A stretch of 64,000 bases of DNA, taken from positions 1-64,000 of the forward strand of contig NZ_JAPDPD010000003.1 in assembly GCF_026283965.1 (NCBI RefSeq), in the 5' to 3' direction. Shown one piece after another: positions 46,618-56,537 of this stretch (positions are counted from its first letter, which is position 1; each line of letters begins with the position of its first letter). The DNA comes from Dyella subtropica (GTDB lineage: Bacteria; Pseudomonadota; Gammaproteobacteria; Xanthomonadales; Rhodanobacteraceae). The translations under genes and the position numbers were made by a program. The notes beneath the pieces are model-generated. The model made no database searches. It saw nothing but the letters and a program-made list of their open reading frames with translations, and was not told where the DNA came from.

Positions 46618-47445
46618 TCAGCGATCACGGCCTGAGCGTGGCCCTTGCGCACGCTGGCGGAAGCGCCTCGGCGATACGCCGGCGGCACGATGGAAACTGC
46701 GCACGAAATTCGAAAGGTCGGCAAAGCCCACGTCGAACGCGATGTCCGTGATCGCACGCGGCGTCTCCACCAATTGGCGAGCCGCGCGACGCAGGCGTGA
46801 GCGGATCAGGTACTGATGCGGCGTCACGCCAAGTACGTTGGCGAACAGTCGCAGGAAGTGAAACGCGCTGAGGCCTGCCTCGCGCGCAGCCATGTCCAGA
46901 TCGATCGGCTGCTCGGCATGGGCATCGATCCACAGTGCCACCTCCACCGCGCGACGCCGATCGACCGCACTGGGTCTGGGCGACTTGCGCTCATAGCCGC
47001 CCACCAGATCGACAAAGCGTGTCGCGAAGGTCAACCCCACCTCGTCGATGGCCATGTCGTTGCTGCCATCGACAACCGATTGCGCCAGCTCACCCAGCAC
47101 CATCAGCTCGGCCAGGGGCGGCACGGCACCCACGCGCCAGGTCGCGCTGCGATCTCCGATGGTCTCCACCAGCGCGGGTGCCAGATGAAAGGAAAGACAC
47201 TCGTCACCACCGTCGTGATGTTCATGCACGCACATGAACTCGTCGCCACGATGCCCTACCAGTACCGAACCCGCGACCAGCTCGAACGACCGTCCGCGGC
47301 TGCGGCAACCGAAGCTGCCGCGTCGCACATACGACACCGAGTGATCGCGGAACGCTTCCGCATACGGCACATCGCCGGGCCCGGCCGTGCAGCGATAGTC
47401 GAGGATGGTAAGCGCATCGCTGCGCCAGAGCGTGGTGGCGGCCAT
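46618..47445 (-). CDS. AraC family regulator
   Basis: Regulator of 275 residues. The N-terminal part is a cupin-like sensor, and the C-terminal 100 residues hold two helix-turn-helix units ([18 protein letters not shown] and [19 protein letters not shown], then [13 protein letters not shown]). It ends 78 bases past the GST gene and begins 107 bases after glnA ends. No target is evident in the window. Confidence 0.88.
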   Translation of the reverse strand: MAATTLWRSDALTILDYRCTAGPGDVPYAEAFRDHSVSYVRRGSFGCRSRGRSFELVAGSVLVGHRGDEFMCVHEHHDGGDECLSFHLAPALVETIGDRSATWRVGAVPPLAELMVLGELAQSVVDGSNDMAIDEVGLTFATRFVDLVGGYERKSPRPSAVDRRRAVEVALWIDAHAEQPIDLDMAAREAGLSAFHFLRLFANVLGVTPHQYLIRSRLRRAARQLVETPRAITDIAFDVGFADLSNFVRSFHRAAGVSPRRFRQRAQGPRSGRDR

Positions 47446-47500
47446 GCGCGGAGTTTATTCCCGCGCATGTGACCAGACATGTGCCAAACAACGTACCAAA

Positions 47501-47530
47501 CAAAGCGGGCGCCCAAGGCGCCCGTTTTGT
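47501..47530 (-). terminator. rho-independent terminator after glnA
   Basis: CGGGCGCC / GGCGCCCG, an eight-base stem with a three-base loop, followed on the minus strand by CTTTGTTT. It lies 22 bases after the glnA stop. Flanking ACAAAA/TTTTGT pairing can extend the stem. Confidence 0.75.
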
Positions 47531-47551
47531 CCCTCCCACGTTCTGATGCGA

Positions 47552-48961
47552 TCAGAGCGCGTAGTACATCTGGAATTCCAGCGGGTGCGTACTGGCGCGG
47601 TAACGGGTGACTTCCTGCATCTTCAGCGAGATGTAGGCGTCGATGAAGTCGTCGGTGAACACGCCGCCGGCCTTGAGGAAGTCGCGGTCCTTGTCGAGCG
47701 CAACCAGCGCTTCGTCGAGGCTGGCGCAAACCTGCGGGATGTTCTTCTCTTCTTCCGGCGGCAGGTCGTACAGATCCTTGTCGGCCGGCGCACCCGGGTC
47801 GATCTTGTTGAGGATGCCGTCGAGGCCGGCCATCATCAGCGCGGTGAACACCAGGTAGCCGGAGTTCATCGGATCGGGGAAGCGCACTTCGATGCGGCGG
47901 CCCTTCGGGCTCGACACGTACGGAATGCGGCAGCTCGCCGAGCGGTTGCGCGCCGAGTAGGCCAGCATCACCGGCGCTTCGAAGCCCGGCACCAGGCGCT
48001 TGTAGCTGTTGGTGGTGGAGTTGGCGAACGCGTTGATGGCCTTGGCATGCTTGAAGATGCCGCCGATGTACCACAGCGCGGTCTGGCTCAGGCCGCCGTA
48101 CAGGTCGCCAGCGAACAGGTTGTTGCCGTCCTTCGCCAGCGACTGGTGCACGTGCATGCCGCTGCCGTTGTCGCCCACGATGGGCTTGGGCATGAAGGTG
48201 ACGGTCTTGCCGTTCTGGTGGGCGACGTTCTTGATGACGTACTTCATCGTCATCAGCTCGTCGGCCTTCTGCACCAGCGTGTTGAAACGCACGCCGATTT
48301 CGCACTGGCCGGCGTTGGCCACTTCATGGTGATGCACTTCGACCTTCTGGCCGAGCGATTCCAGCACCTTGCACATGTCGGCACGCAGGTCGCCCAGCGA
48401 GTCGACCGGGCTGACCGGGAAGTAGCCGCCCTTCACGCCCGGACGGTGGCCGGTGTTGTTGTCTTCGTACTTGTAGCGCGACGACCACGCGGCTTCTTCG
48501 GAACCGATTTCGTAGAACACGCGGCCCATGTCGTTCTGCCAGCGCACCGAATCGAAAATGAAGAACTCCGGCTCCGGACCGAAGAAAGCGGTGTCGGCGA
48601 TGCCGGTGGACTTGAGGTACGCCTCGCCGCGCTTGGCGATGGAGCGCGGATCGCGGCCGTAGGCCTGCATGGTGCTCGGTTCCAGCACGTCGCAATGCAG
48701 CACCAGCTGGGTGTGCGCGCTGAACGGATCGAGGTAGGCGGTAGCCGGGTCCGGCAGCAGGATCATGTCCGACTCATTGATGCCCTTCCAGCCCGAGATC
48801 GAGGAGCCGTCGAACATCTTGCCGTCCTCGAAGGTCGACTCGTCGATGGTGTGCGACGGGAACGTGACGTGATGGTGCTTGCCGAGCATGTCGGCAAAGC
48901 GGAAGTCGACGAACTCGACGTCATGTTCCTGGATCAGGTCGAGCACTTTCTGGGCGGACAT
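47552..48961 (-). CDS. glnA: glutamine synthetase, type I
   Basis: Makes glutamine from glutamate, ammonia and ATP as a dodecamer. The 469-residue protein shows [17 protein letters not shown], the active loop [16 protein letters not shown], and the adenylylation site tyrosine in [11 protein letters not shown] near the C-terminus, so GlnE control is expected. GAGG precedes the ATG. A sigma-54 promoter and NtrC sites lie upstream, and ntrBC is 10 kb away in this window. Confidence 0.97.
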   Translation of the reverse strand: MSAQKVLDLIQEHDVEFVDFRFADMLGKHHHVTFPSHTIDESTFEDGKMFDGSSISGWKGINESDMILLPDPATAYLDPFSAHTQLVLHCDVLEPSTMQAYGRDPRSIAKRGEAYLKSTGIADTAFFGPEPEFFIFDSVRWQNDMGRVFYEIGSEEAAWSSRYKYEDNNTGHRPGVKGGYFPVSPVDSLGDLRADMCKVLESLGQKVEVHHHEVANAGQCEIGVRFNTLVQKADELMTMKYVIKNVAHQNGKTVTFMPKPIVGDNGSGMHVHQSLAKDGNNLFAGDLYGGLSQTALWYIGGIFKHAKAINAFANSTTNSYKRLVPGFEAPVMLAYSARNRSASCRIPYVSSPKGRRIEVRFPDPMNSGYLVFTALMMAGLDGILNKIDPGAPADKDLYDLPPEEEKNIPQVCASLDEALVALDKDRDFLKAGGVFTDDFIDAYISLKMQEVTRYRASTHPLEFQMYYAL

Positions 48962-49005
48962 GGGAAACCTCGGCGGGATGTAAGTGGAGAAACCAAACGC
49001 TTCAC

Positions 49006-49021
49006 AGCAAACCCCGTGCCA
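49006..49021 (-). promoter_or_regulatory. sigma-54 promoter of glnA
   Basis: On the minus strand TGGCAC-N5-TTGCT, a full match to the -24/-12 consensus, 45 bases upstream of the glnA start codon. The expected start site, about 12 bases past the -12 element, leaves a leader of roughly 33 bases. Confidence 0.85.
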
Positions 49022-49084
49022 AACGGCAAAGCGACGCCAGATCAGTCGCTTGCGGGCGAAGTGGAAGGCAACGGCGCGCCAGTT

Positions 49085-49133
49085 TGCACCATCAGAATTG
49101 AGCTATCAACACAAAAAGCACCATGCTGGTGCG
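49085..49133 (-). promoter_or_regulatory. NtrC enhancer sites of glnA
   Basis: A full site GCACCA-TGC-TGGTGC lies at 49118-49132 and a half site TGCACCA at 49085-49091. If the half site is extended to TGCACCA-N3-N7, the two centres are 32 bases apart, the spacing of the E. coli glnA enhancers. They lie about 95-140 bases upstream of the predicted start of transcription. Confidence 0.75.
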
Positions 49134-49250
49134 AAACAAGAAGTCAATCAGCATACGCTGATCCATGTTGATGGCAGGACAAGACAGAGATGTTGCGGGA
49201 GCTCACCCCATCCCCCCCTGCGAGCAGGCGGAGGAATGAAGCACGCCACA

Positions 49251-50828
49251 TCAACCGCCAGCCGCCCTCAACGTCTCCTCCAACGTCGACCACGGCGTGG
49301 GGCTCATGTGCATACCGATCATGCGCAGCTGGTCGGTCGCTATGCCCGCCTCCTGGGCGGTCTGCTTCAGCTCATACAAAGCCTCCGGGAACAATAGCGA
49401 CCCGTTGGGACCCAGCGGTTGGACCATCTCCGCGGTGTGCAGCAGGTTCGCATCGCCTATCCATGTCATCAGCATGGGCTGCTCACCGTGGCGGACGGGT
49501 AGCAGCACGATGGCATGGCTCCCCGTACCGATGACGGTGCGTTCGGAAATGGGGCGAAGGATCGGCCGCTTAGGCGCGCGTGCGAGATCGTCCGGCGCGA
49601 TGGTGTGCGGTGCGGCCACCACCTGGCGAATGATCGGCTCGTTGCGATCACGCATGTAGATGGGAATGCCCTTCGCCGCGTATTCGCGCACACCGGCGAT
49701 GTGCCAGTAGTAGCCCGTGGAGGTGATCACTGCCTTGACCGGGAGGCCTGGGAAGCGGCGCGCGGCTTCGGCAAGCACCCGCGCGGAATAACCCGCCGAA
49801 ATGGGTGCATCGATGATCACCACGCCATCGTCCTGCCGCACCAGCGTGGTGTACCAGGAGTTCGGTATCTGCACGATGCCCGGAGCGATCTCCTCGGTCG
49901 CACGCTTGGGATTCGGAGCACCGCCGACCGGCTGGCCCAACGCCAGCTCGTCGGCATAAGGAGGCAGCGCGATACTGGGCGGCGTGCCCATCGCAAAGTG
50001 ATCATCGGTCAACGGCGCATCCAAACGCACATCGGCATAAGCAAAGCTGCGAAACAGCGCGTCGTTGCGATACATATCCCATTGCAGCGGATAGCGCACG
50101 CCGTTACTCAACTCCCAGTTCATGTATTCGGCACGTTCGACAACATCGCCCCAGCCATTCCATGCGATGTCAGAGCTGACGGCACGACGGAACGCCACGG
50201 TAGCTTCGGTCGCGGTGGGTAACTCGGTGAGCGCGTCGATGAATATCCGAACCTGATAGGGCCCGTTGTGAAACGCGACCACATGCTGCGTTGATTCGTG
50301 GCGAACCGTATCTGGCTCGCGCTTAAGGTCACTGGCGTTCTCAGCGAGCAGCAGCGCGCGAAACGGGTTCTGGGTTTCCCACGACGGCGGAGCGGTCATC
50401 GGTGGCGCCGCCTTGAGCTTGCCATCGGACGTAGTTTCCACCTGCTGCGAATCGCGGGTAAACAAGGTGCGGGTGGTTGGCGCAGGTTTGTCCGGCGCCC
50501 CTGCCGGGGATGTCTCGACGAGCAGGCGGCGCGCGCCTTGAAGATCGTCGGTCACGCTGGCGTGCGTCGAACCGGTGAGAAAGAACGGCGGCCCGAGGTG
50601 ATCGCTTTCAACGACGTCGTAGGAAACGATTTGCGCGGACGCCTGCATGGATTTGATCCCGTGCAGATCTTGCTTCTCGCCGATCGTGGCGATGGTGTGC
50701 GCTACGAGTTCGCGCGCGGTCATGCCGGGCACACCATTGGCTGCCGCGTTCGCCGTGGATGCTTCCAGACTGACGATGGCCGCAAGCATCATGGCCAATG
50801 GAAGCAACAGGGGCTTCGAAGTTCTCAT
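49251..50828 (-). CDS. secreted metallo-beta-lactamase-fold protein with degenerate metal site
   Basis: Protein of 525 residues with a signal peptide (to about ANAAANG). The C-terminal half has an MBL-like layout (IVQIPNSWYTTLVRQDDGVVIID shortened: DDGVVIIDAPISAGYS, then VKAVITSTGYYWHIAGV). In active members this last segment carries HxHxDH; here STGYYWHIAG keeps only the last His, so zinc hydrolysis is doubtful. The N-terminal half, with repeats of polar beta segments, is unassigned. Confidence 0.75.
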   Translation of the reverse strand: MRTSKPLLLPLAMMLAAIVSLEASTANAAANGVPGMTARELVAHTIATIGEKQDLHGIKSMQASAQIVSYDVVESDHLGPPFFLTGSTHASVTDDLQGARRLLVETSPAGAPDKPAPTTRTLFTRDSQQVETTSDGKLKAAPPMTAPPSWETQNPFRALLLAENASDLKREPDTVRHESTQHVVAFHNGPYQVRIFIDALTELPTATEATVAFRRAVSSDIAWNGWGDVVERAEYMNWELSNGVRYPLQWDMYRNDALFRSFAYADVRLDAPLTDDHFAMGTPPSIALPPYADELALGQPVGGAPNPKRATEEIAPGIVQIPNSWYTTLVRQDDGVVIIDAPISAGYSARVLAEAARRFPGLPVKAVITSTGYYWHIAGVREYAAKGIPIYMRDRNEPIIRQVVAAPHTIAPDDLARAPKRPILRPISERTVIGTGSHAIVLLPVRHGEQPMLMTWIGDANLLHTAEMVQPLGPNGSLLFPEALYELKQTAQEAGIATDQLRMIGMHMSPTPWSTLEETLRAAGG

Positions 50829-50913
50829 GGAAGTTGGTGATCCCGAGTGATGTAGTGATGTGAAGAACTACTTCGAATGGGTGACCGTGTGGGCATTGCC
50901 TCAGCACTTCCTT

Positions 50914-50940
50914 GTAGGAGCGCACAGGGTGCGCTCCTAC
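50914..50940. repeat. REP-like hairpin, copy 2
   Basis: GTAGGAGCGCAC / GTGCGCTCCTAC, perfect 12-base stem, loop AGG, the same design as 23628-23654. It lies between the MBL gene and a convergent-side DUF4440 gene on the same strand. Confidence 0.8.
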
Positions 50941-51004
50941 TGGGTTTCGCTTGGGTGCAAGCAAGGGCTTGGCCTTGGCGACCAAGCCCCCGAAGGAGCT
51001 GCCC

Positions 51005-51517
51005 TTAGCTCTTACCGACTTCCGTATGCTGCGAATACACCGCGTGCCAGCCACTGTTGCGGTAGACGAAGATGTCCGAGGACCTCACGCCCTTTTGGGG
51101 GCCGAGGGCCGGGTCGTAGAACGAGACGATGGCCACGTCGCCGCTCATCACTACGGTATGTCCGATGGGGTGCGCTTTGAGATAGGCCTCGATCTCCTTC
51201 ATACCTTTGTCGGACCCGCGATTCTTCGCCGCATGGGCAAGAATGTCGGCCTTGGCGTGAGCGCTTCCGTTGGAACCGACCGAGCGGTACTCGGGGAGCA
51301 GCAACTGCTCTATATACGTCAGGTCGCCGGAGCCTTCGGCCTGCTCCCAATGATCTTCCACCGCAAGCACGGCGGCTTCGGTGTGACCGGTTTCATCGGC
51401 TTTGGCGCGCATGGCGTCGCCGGCATGCCCGGCCACACTGACCAGGCCGATGGTGAGCGACGTCAGCAGCGTGCCTGCGCGGCGGGCGAGGAGGGATTTC
51501 GATGGAGTGTTGCTCAT
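51005..51517 (-). CDS. secreted DUF4440/SnoaL-like protein
   Basis: Protein of 170 residues with a basic N-terminus and membrane or signal segment (LLTSLTIGLVSVAGHAG) followed by an NTF2-like domain (AVLAVEDHWEQAEGSGD, LLLPEYRSVGSNG, DVAIVSFYDP). The fold commonly binds small molecules or acts as a ketosteroid-isomerase-like enzyme. No specific activity can be assigned. Confidence 0.82.
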   Translation of the reverse strand: MSNTPSKSLLARRAGTLLTSLTIGLVSVAGHAGDAMRAKADETGHTEAAVLAVEDHWEQAEGSGDLTYIEQLLLPEYRSVGSNGSAHAKADILAHAAKNRGSDKGMKEIEAYLKAHPIGHTVVMSGDVAIVSFYDPALGPQKGVRSSDIFVYRNSGWHAVYSQHTEVGKS

Positions 51518-51789
51518 GGCAAAGGTGGCCCTAGTTGGATGGCGGACGTGTAGGTACGCGGCCTCAGACTGGCGCCAGCCGGCATGGGTGACATGCCATT
51601 TGTGATGGGTGGGCTTTGGGCCGTGACGAACGGTTGCCGCGTCAGGTCAGGCGGTCGGCGCAGACCTGGCGCATGGCACGCGCCTTCGCATGACGCCCCA
51701 CATTCGCCTCTTTCAGCCCTTAAGCTATGCCGCTTACCGTCGGCATGGCTGGCGGGCCATTCGTACCAACATCCGGAGTCCGCATTCCT

Positions 51790-52587
51790 GTGAGCGACCT
51801 GATCAACGTCATCCTGCTTGGCATCATCGAAGGCATTACCGAGTTCCTGCCCATCTCCAGCACGGGCCACCTGCTGATCGCCGAGAAGTTCGGCTTGGGC
51901 GAGCGCTCGGATCTGTTCAACGTGGGCATCCAGGCAGGCGCGATCCTCGCGGTCACCTTCATCTATTGGAAGCGCATCTGGCAGCTGTTCACGCAGTGGC
52001 GCGAGCCAGCCAATCGCGACTATCTGGCCAAACTTTTTGTCGCTTTCATGATCACCGCCGCACTCGGTTTCGTGGTGACCCATATGGGCTTCAAGCTGCC
52101 GGAAGCGGTAACGCCGGTGGCGTGGGCGCTGGTGATCGGCGGCGTGTGGATGCTCGGTGCCGAGCGCCTGGCTGCGCGACAAGTGGACCGCACTGAAGTG
52201 ACCTGGCGTGTGGCGATCCTGGTCGGCATCGCTCAGATCGTGGCTGGGGTATTCCCCGGTACCTCACGCTCGGCGGCCACCATCTTCACCGCCATGCTGG
52301 CCGGCACCAGCAGCCGTGCCGCCGCGACCGAGTTCGCCTTCCTGGTCGGCATTCCCACCATGTACGCGGCGACCGGCTATGAGCTGTTGAAAGTGGTCAA
52401 GAGCGGCGGCGTGGCGCATGAGGACTGGACCGCGCTGGTGGTCGGCTTCATCGTCTCGGCCATCGTCGCTTTCATCGCAGTGAAGTGGCTGCTCGGCTAT
52501 ATCCGCAGCCACCACTTCACGCCGTTTGCGATCTATCGCATCGTGCTGGGTATCGCGCTGTTGCTGTTGATGCCGGCTGGCGCCTGA
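51790..52587 (+). CDS. uppP: undecaprenyl-diphosphatase
   Basis: Inner-membrane phosphatase (BacA type) that recycles undecaprenyl diphosphate in wall synthesis; overexpression gives bacitracin resistance. The 265-residue protein has about eight membrane segments and both active motifs: EGITEFLPISSTGHL near the N-terminus and PGTSRS in the middle. The GTG at 51790 gives the standard start; an upstream ATG at 51727 would add 21 non-conserved residues. Confidence 0.96.
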   Translation: MSDLINVILLGIIEGITEFLPISSTGHLLIAEKFGLGERSDLFNVGIQAGAILAVTFIYWKRIWQLFTQWREPANRDYLAKLFVAFMITAALGFVVTHMGFKLPEAVTPVAWALVIGGVWMLGAERLAARQVDRTEVTWRVAILVGIAQIVAGVFPGTSRSAATIFTAMLAGTSSRAAATEFAFLVGIPTMYAATGYELLKVVKSGGVAHEDWTALVVGFIVSAIVAFIAVKWLLGYIRSHHFTPFAIYRIVLGIALLLLMPAGA

Positions 52588-52646
52588 GCGCGCCGGCGCG
52601 ATCCGTGAAACCATAGTCGCCAGGCTTTCATCGGCGACATCACGGC

Positions 52647-54233
52647 ATGAGTCAGCCGCAACGCTATCGACTGCTCGACCTCCAGATCGACCTGGCTCGT
52701 CAGCGGGTGAGCCGCGATGGCGTTCCGCTCGACGTCCAGGGCCTGAGCTTTCAACTGCTCGCTTGCCTGTTGCGCCACAGCCACGCCGTGGTCGACTTCG
52801 ACAGCCTGATCACCGAAGTGTGGTCGCCCGCGGTTGTGAACGAGGAAACCGTCACCCAGCGCGTGAAGCTGCTGCGCCAATCGCTGGGCGACGACGGACG
52901 GCAACCGCGCTATATCCGCTCAGTGCGCGGGCGCGGCTATCAGTTGTGCGAACCCCCGCAAGCGCTGGACGAACCCACTCGTGATGCGCCAGCCGTCCCG
53001 CTGCACCGCAGTCGCCTCGCACTGATCGCGCTAGTCGCTTTTGCCATTCTGCTGGGCGGTACGGGCTGGTGGCTGCATCGTCCTCCCGCCACCGGCGCCA
53101 CACCAATGTCGGCGACGCAGGAGCTGCTGCAACGCGCGGCTTACTACGCCGGCATCGGCCAGTCCGACAACAACGAACGGGCCATTACGCTGTACCAGCA
53201 AGTACTGACGGCTGCGCCGGGGAATGCAGCCGCGCAGGTCGGTCTCAGTCGGGCATATAGCGCTCGCGTCTGTCTTTATAACTTTCCCTACGAGTGGAGC
53301 ACCTCCGCGCAGCAGCTTGCGGAGTCCGTGCTGAAAGCCCGTCCACGCGATGCCGGTGCCTGGTCTGCGCTGGCCTATGCGCACGACTGCCGCGGCGAAA
53401 TGCAGCCGGCCATCAATGCCTATCAACGCGCCGCAGCCCTCGATCCCATGGACGATGCCAGCCGTGCATCGGCGGCCTATCTGTTCCAAGAGCGTGGCCA
53501 GCTGGTCGAAGCGCTGCACACCAACCTGGATATGCGCGGCGATGCGTCCAAGGTGCGTTTTCGCGATGTGCAGATCGCGCGCGAACTGGATCTGCTGGGA
53601 TTCACCGAAGCGGCCGAGCAGCGCTTTCGCCGCAGCTTCCAACTCAATCCCGACAATGTGTTCTCGAATATCGCCTGGCCGCAGCACCTGTTCCTGCAAG
53701 GACGTTTTGCGGAGGCCCAGACCGCGCTCGACCAGGCACTGACGCGCCACACACCGCACGTGGGCTTGTACATGCTGGCCGGCGAACTGGCGCTGCTGCG
53801 AGGCGATCGCGCCAGTGCTCATGCGGCGTTCGACAAGGCCGTGCAGCTGCGTCCGCAGATGGGCCTGCCCACCACGCTGGCGATGCTTTACGGCGATACC
53901 CCGCCATCATCGTCATGGCTCGATGAGCGCATCGCGAACATGACATCGCAGATGACCGCCGGCGCTGGCTATCCGTCGGACCGCCTCGAACTGGCGATGC
54001 TGCAATTGGCGCGCGGCCACCGCACGGAGGCGTTGACCGCCATCACCACAGCCGTGCAGCTCGGTTACAACGACCGGGCCTATTTGCAAACCTCGCCCCT
54101 GCTGCGCCCCTTGGCCAATGAACCGGCCTATGCGGCGGCGATCGATGCGATCGGCCGCCGCACGGCGGAGCAACGCGCGCAGGTATTGGCCGCATCCTGG
54201 CGACCCGATGAGTTGCGGAGTTCTGCGCCCTGA
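52647..54233 (+). CDS. winged-helix, membrane-anchored TPR regulator (CadC-like)
   Basis: Protein of 528 residues: an OmpR/PhoB-type winged helix (about 5-105, with VTQRVKLLRQSLGDD and YIRSVRGRGYQL), one membrane helix (about 125-146, ending GGTGWWL) and periplasmic tetratricopeptide repeats (about 155-510). This is the CadC/ToxR one-component layout. It is convergent with a serine hydrolase gene. The signal and targets are unknown. Confidence 0.88.
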   Translation: MSQPQRYRLLDLQIDLARQRVSRDGVPLDVQGLSFQLLACLLRHSHAVVDFDSLITEVWSPAVVNEETVTQRVKLLRQSLGDDGRQPRYIRSVRGRGYQLCEPPQALDEPTRDAPAVPLHRSRLALIALVAFAILLGGTGWWLHRPPATGATPMSATQELLQRAAYYAGIGQSDNNERAITLYQQVLTAAPGNAAAQVGLSRAYSARVCLYNFPYEWSTSAQQLAESVLKARPRDAGAWSALAYAHDCRGEMQPAINAYQRAAALDPMDDASRASAAYLFQERGQLVEALHTNLDMRGDASKVRFRDVQIARELDLLGFTEAAEQRFRRSFQLNPDNVFSNIAWPQHLFLQGRFAEAQTALDQALTRHTPHVGLYMLAGELALLRGDRASAHAAFDKAVQLRPQMGLPTTLAMLYGDTPPSSSWLDERIANMTSQMTAGAGYPSDRLELAMLQLARGHRTEALTAITTAVQLGYNDRAYLQTSPLLRPLANEPAYAAAIDAIGRRTAEQRAQVLAASWRPDELRSSAP

Positions 54234-54236
54234 GTC

Positions 54237-54327
54237 TAAGAGCCTGTTCCATCTCTCCGCGTAGCCCGCGTTGATTCGCTGCGGGCGTCAGGTGGTGGGG
54301 CGTGGCGCAGCGCCTGACTGGCTCTTA
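54237..54327. repeat. palindromic element between convergent genes
   Basis: The ends TAAGAGCC and GGCTCTTA are exact complements about 91 bases apart, and CCCGCG...CGCGGGC-like arms pair inside. The left half resembles the left arm of the nested repeat at 62697-62904 (GAGCCTGTTCCATCTC versus GAGCCTGCCTATGGTC, then GTAGCCCGCG versus GTGGCCCGCG). It touches the stop codons of both genes and may end both transcripts. Confidence 0.6.
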
Positions 54328-55455
54328 GTGCTCAGGCAGCGCCTTGAGGATGTAGTCGCGGAAGATTTCCTGCGTCTGTGGATGCGCGTAGCGCTGGTTG
54401 TAGGCCGTGCTGGTTACCACGGCGACCAGGCGCTGCGAGGGCATCACGAACACATAGTTGCCGCCGTTGCCGGACATGGTCCATGCGGGCTGTTCGACAC
54501 CCTTTACCGGAAAGCGGAAGCACCACCAGAAGTAGCCGTAGTCCGCGTCGTCGCGCGCCCGCGCATGGACGGTCAGCATGCGATGCACCCAGTCGGCGGA
54601 TACGATCTGGCGCCCTTTCCAACGCCCATCATCCAGCGCCAGCTCGCCCAGTTTGGCCAGATCGCGGCTGCGATAGCGCGTGCCGCCACCACCCATGCTG
54701 ATGCCCAGCGGCGAAGTGTTCCAGTGCGACTGCGTAATGCCCAAGGGCTTTTCCAATGCTTCGGCGGCAAACGCCGACAACGGTTTGTGCGTGGCGCGCT
54801 CCACTACGGCGCCAGCGACAAACGCACCGGCCGTGCAGTAAGCGAAGGCTCGCCCGTGTGGGCTATCCGCAGGCTTGGTCATCCACGGTGCGAAGCCCTT
54901 GATGGGCAGGTCGAGCGCGAACTGCAGCCAGTCTTCGCTGACATACATGCGCTCCTCGTTGCCGGAGGAGAACTGGTTTTCATCGTCGCATTCCCATAGC
55001 GAGCTCATGGTCAGCAGTTCTTCCAGCGTGATCGCCTGCTTGCGCGCGTCCGGATGTTGTACCGGCTGCTTATCGGGGAAGTAGCTGTACACCTTGGCCT
55101 GCGCGTTCGGAATCAGACCACGGTCGATGGCCGCTCCGACCAGCCACGCCGTCACGCTCTTGCTGGCCGAACGGATGTCGTTCAACTGCTCGGCGTTACC
55201 GCCGTTGAAGTAGCCCTCGTAGACCAGCTTGCCGTCCTGCGCCACCAGGATGCTGGTGATGCCTTTGTAGGTGTTGTCGGCCAGCTTGCCCTCCAGCGCG
55301 GCGAAGCGGGAGACATCCCAGTGGGTGGCGCGTGCATCGATGATGGCCCAGCCATCGTCGTGGGTCGCGGGTGGTTGATAGTCCGCCGCTGCCAGCGGCA
55401 ACGACAGGCCAGCCAGCAGGCTGGCCACCAACAAACATAAAGGCTTCGAGGACAC
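54325..55455 (-). CDS. secreted serine hydrolase (beta-lactamase/class C PBP family)
   Basis: Protein of 376 residues with a signal peptide (to about LPLAAAD). The SxxK motif is in RSASKSVTAW and the tyrosine motif is probably FAYCTAGA. Class C members include esterases, D-aminopeptidases and AmpC; the activity here is unknown. The start is a GTG at 55455 with GGAGAA nearby. It converges with the CadC-like gene. Confidence 0.85.
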   Translation of the reverse strand: MSSKPLCLLVASLLAGLSLPLAAADYQPPATHDDGWAIIDARATHWDVSRFAALEGKLADNTYKGITSILVAQDGKLVYEGYFNGGNAEQLNDIRSASKSVTAWLVGAAIDRGLIPNAQAKVYSYFPDKQPVQHPDARKQAITLEELLTMSSLWECDDENQFSSGNEERMYVSEDWLQFALDLPIKGFAPWMTKPADSPHGRAFAYCTAGAFVAGAVVERATHKPLSAFAAEALEKPLGITQSHWNTSPLGISMGGGGTRYRSRDLAKLGELALDDGRWKGRQIVSADWVHRMLTVHARARDDADYGYFWWCFRFPVKGVEQPAWTMSGNGGNYVFVMPSQRLVAVVTSTAYNQRYAHPQTQEIFRDYILKALPEH

Positions 55456-55558
55456 GTGAGATTCTCCGCAGCGTGGGTGCGGAGACAGCTCAACAGGCCT
55501 GCGAATGAAGGGCCTGAAATTGGAATGAAGAATTCTGAAGGCGTGCTATCAGGCGCCC

Positions 55559-56515
55559 TCAGGCACTAAGCCGCTGCGCCACGGGCGCGTCGACGCCCGG
55601 CAACTTCTTCTTTTGGCCGGGCTCGTTGGTGCGTTCGAACAATTCACGTACCCATTCGATGAACGCCTGCACGCGGGCGGACAGGTGCTTCTTCTGCGGG
55701 TAGACGATCCACACGGGCTTGCCGGTGGAGATGGTGTCGGTCATCACCAGATCGAGCATGCCCTTGTCCATCAAGCAGGCCACGAGCATATGCGGCGCCT
55801 GAGTGATGCCTAGTCCCGCAGCCACCGCTTGGATCACCGATTCACCGTCATTGATCAGCATGTGCGCGTCGATATCCACGCCCACCTGCCCGCTTGGCGT
55901 GTCGAACTGCCATTGGCGCGGCCGGCCGTTGGCATAGACATAGTTGATGCAGCGGTGATGCTTGAGATCGTCGATGCTCTTGGGCGCGCCGTACCTGCGC
56001 AGGTAGTCCGGCGAGGCGCACACCACATTGCGCAAGTAGCCGATCTTGCGGGCGATCAGGCTGGAATCTTCCAGCTCCCCCACGCGGATGGCGCAATCGA
56101 TGCCCTCTTCGTTGAGGTCCGCCGGGCCGTCGCTCATCGACAGCTCCAGGCGGATGTCCGGGTAGCGCCTTTCGAACTCATCCAGCCGTGGAATCAGCGC
56201 GGCTCGCCCCACCGCCAGCGAAATACCCACCCGCAGCTTGCCGGTGGGCTTGCGCGTGGCGTAGTTCAGCGCTTCGGTAGCCTCGGTGAGATCGGCGAGG
56301 ATTTCCTTGCATCGTGCATGGAACGCGGCCCCATCGTCGGTTAAACGCAGAGATCGTGTCGAACGGAACAAGAGCCGGGCTCCCAGCCGCTCTTCCAGCC
56401 GCGACACCGCGCGGCTCACCCCGGAGGGGGTCATACCCAGCTGGGCGGCGGCGGCGGCGAAGCTCTTGGCTTCCACGACGCGGACGAAAGCCGATATTGC
56501 TGCAAAGTCTTCCAT
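55559..56515 (-). CDS. LysR family regulator
   Basis: Regulator of 318 residues. The N-terminal winged helix shows KSFAAAAAQLGMTPSGVSRA, followed by the periplasmic-binding-like sensor domain. It is divergent from the RND efflux operon with 142 bases between, where a T-N11-A palindrome lies. MexT and similar LysR proteins control MexEF-OprN type pumps, so control of this pump is likely but not shown. Confidence 0.9.
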   Translation of the reverse strand: MEDFAAISAFVRVVEAKSFAAAAAQLGMTPSGVSRAVSRLEERLGARLLFRSTRSLRLTDDGAAFHARCKEILADLTEATEALNYATRKPTGKLRVGISLAVGRAALIPRLDEFERRYPDIRLELSMSDGPADLNEEGIDCAIRVGELEDSSLIARKIGYLRNVVCASPDYLRRYGAPKSIDDLKHHRCINYVYANGRPRQWQFDTPSGQVGVDIDAHMLINDGESVIQAVAAGLGITQAPHMLVACLMDKGMLDLVMTDTISTGKPVWIVYPQKKHLSARVQAFIEWVRELFERTNEPGQKKKLPGVDAPVAQRLSA

Positions 56516-56537
56516 AGAGACGATTCTCTGCTGATTC

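Noticed and set aside
47405..49171. Open frame of 588 codons antisense to glnA
   Set aside because: Mirror of glnA codons; it also crosses the glnA promoter and the terminator.
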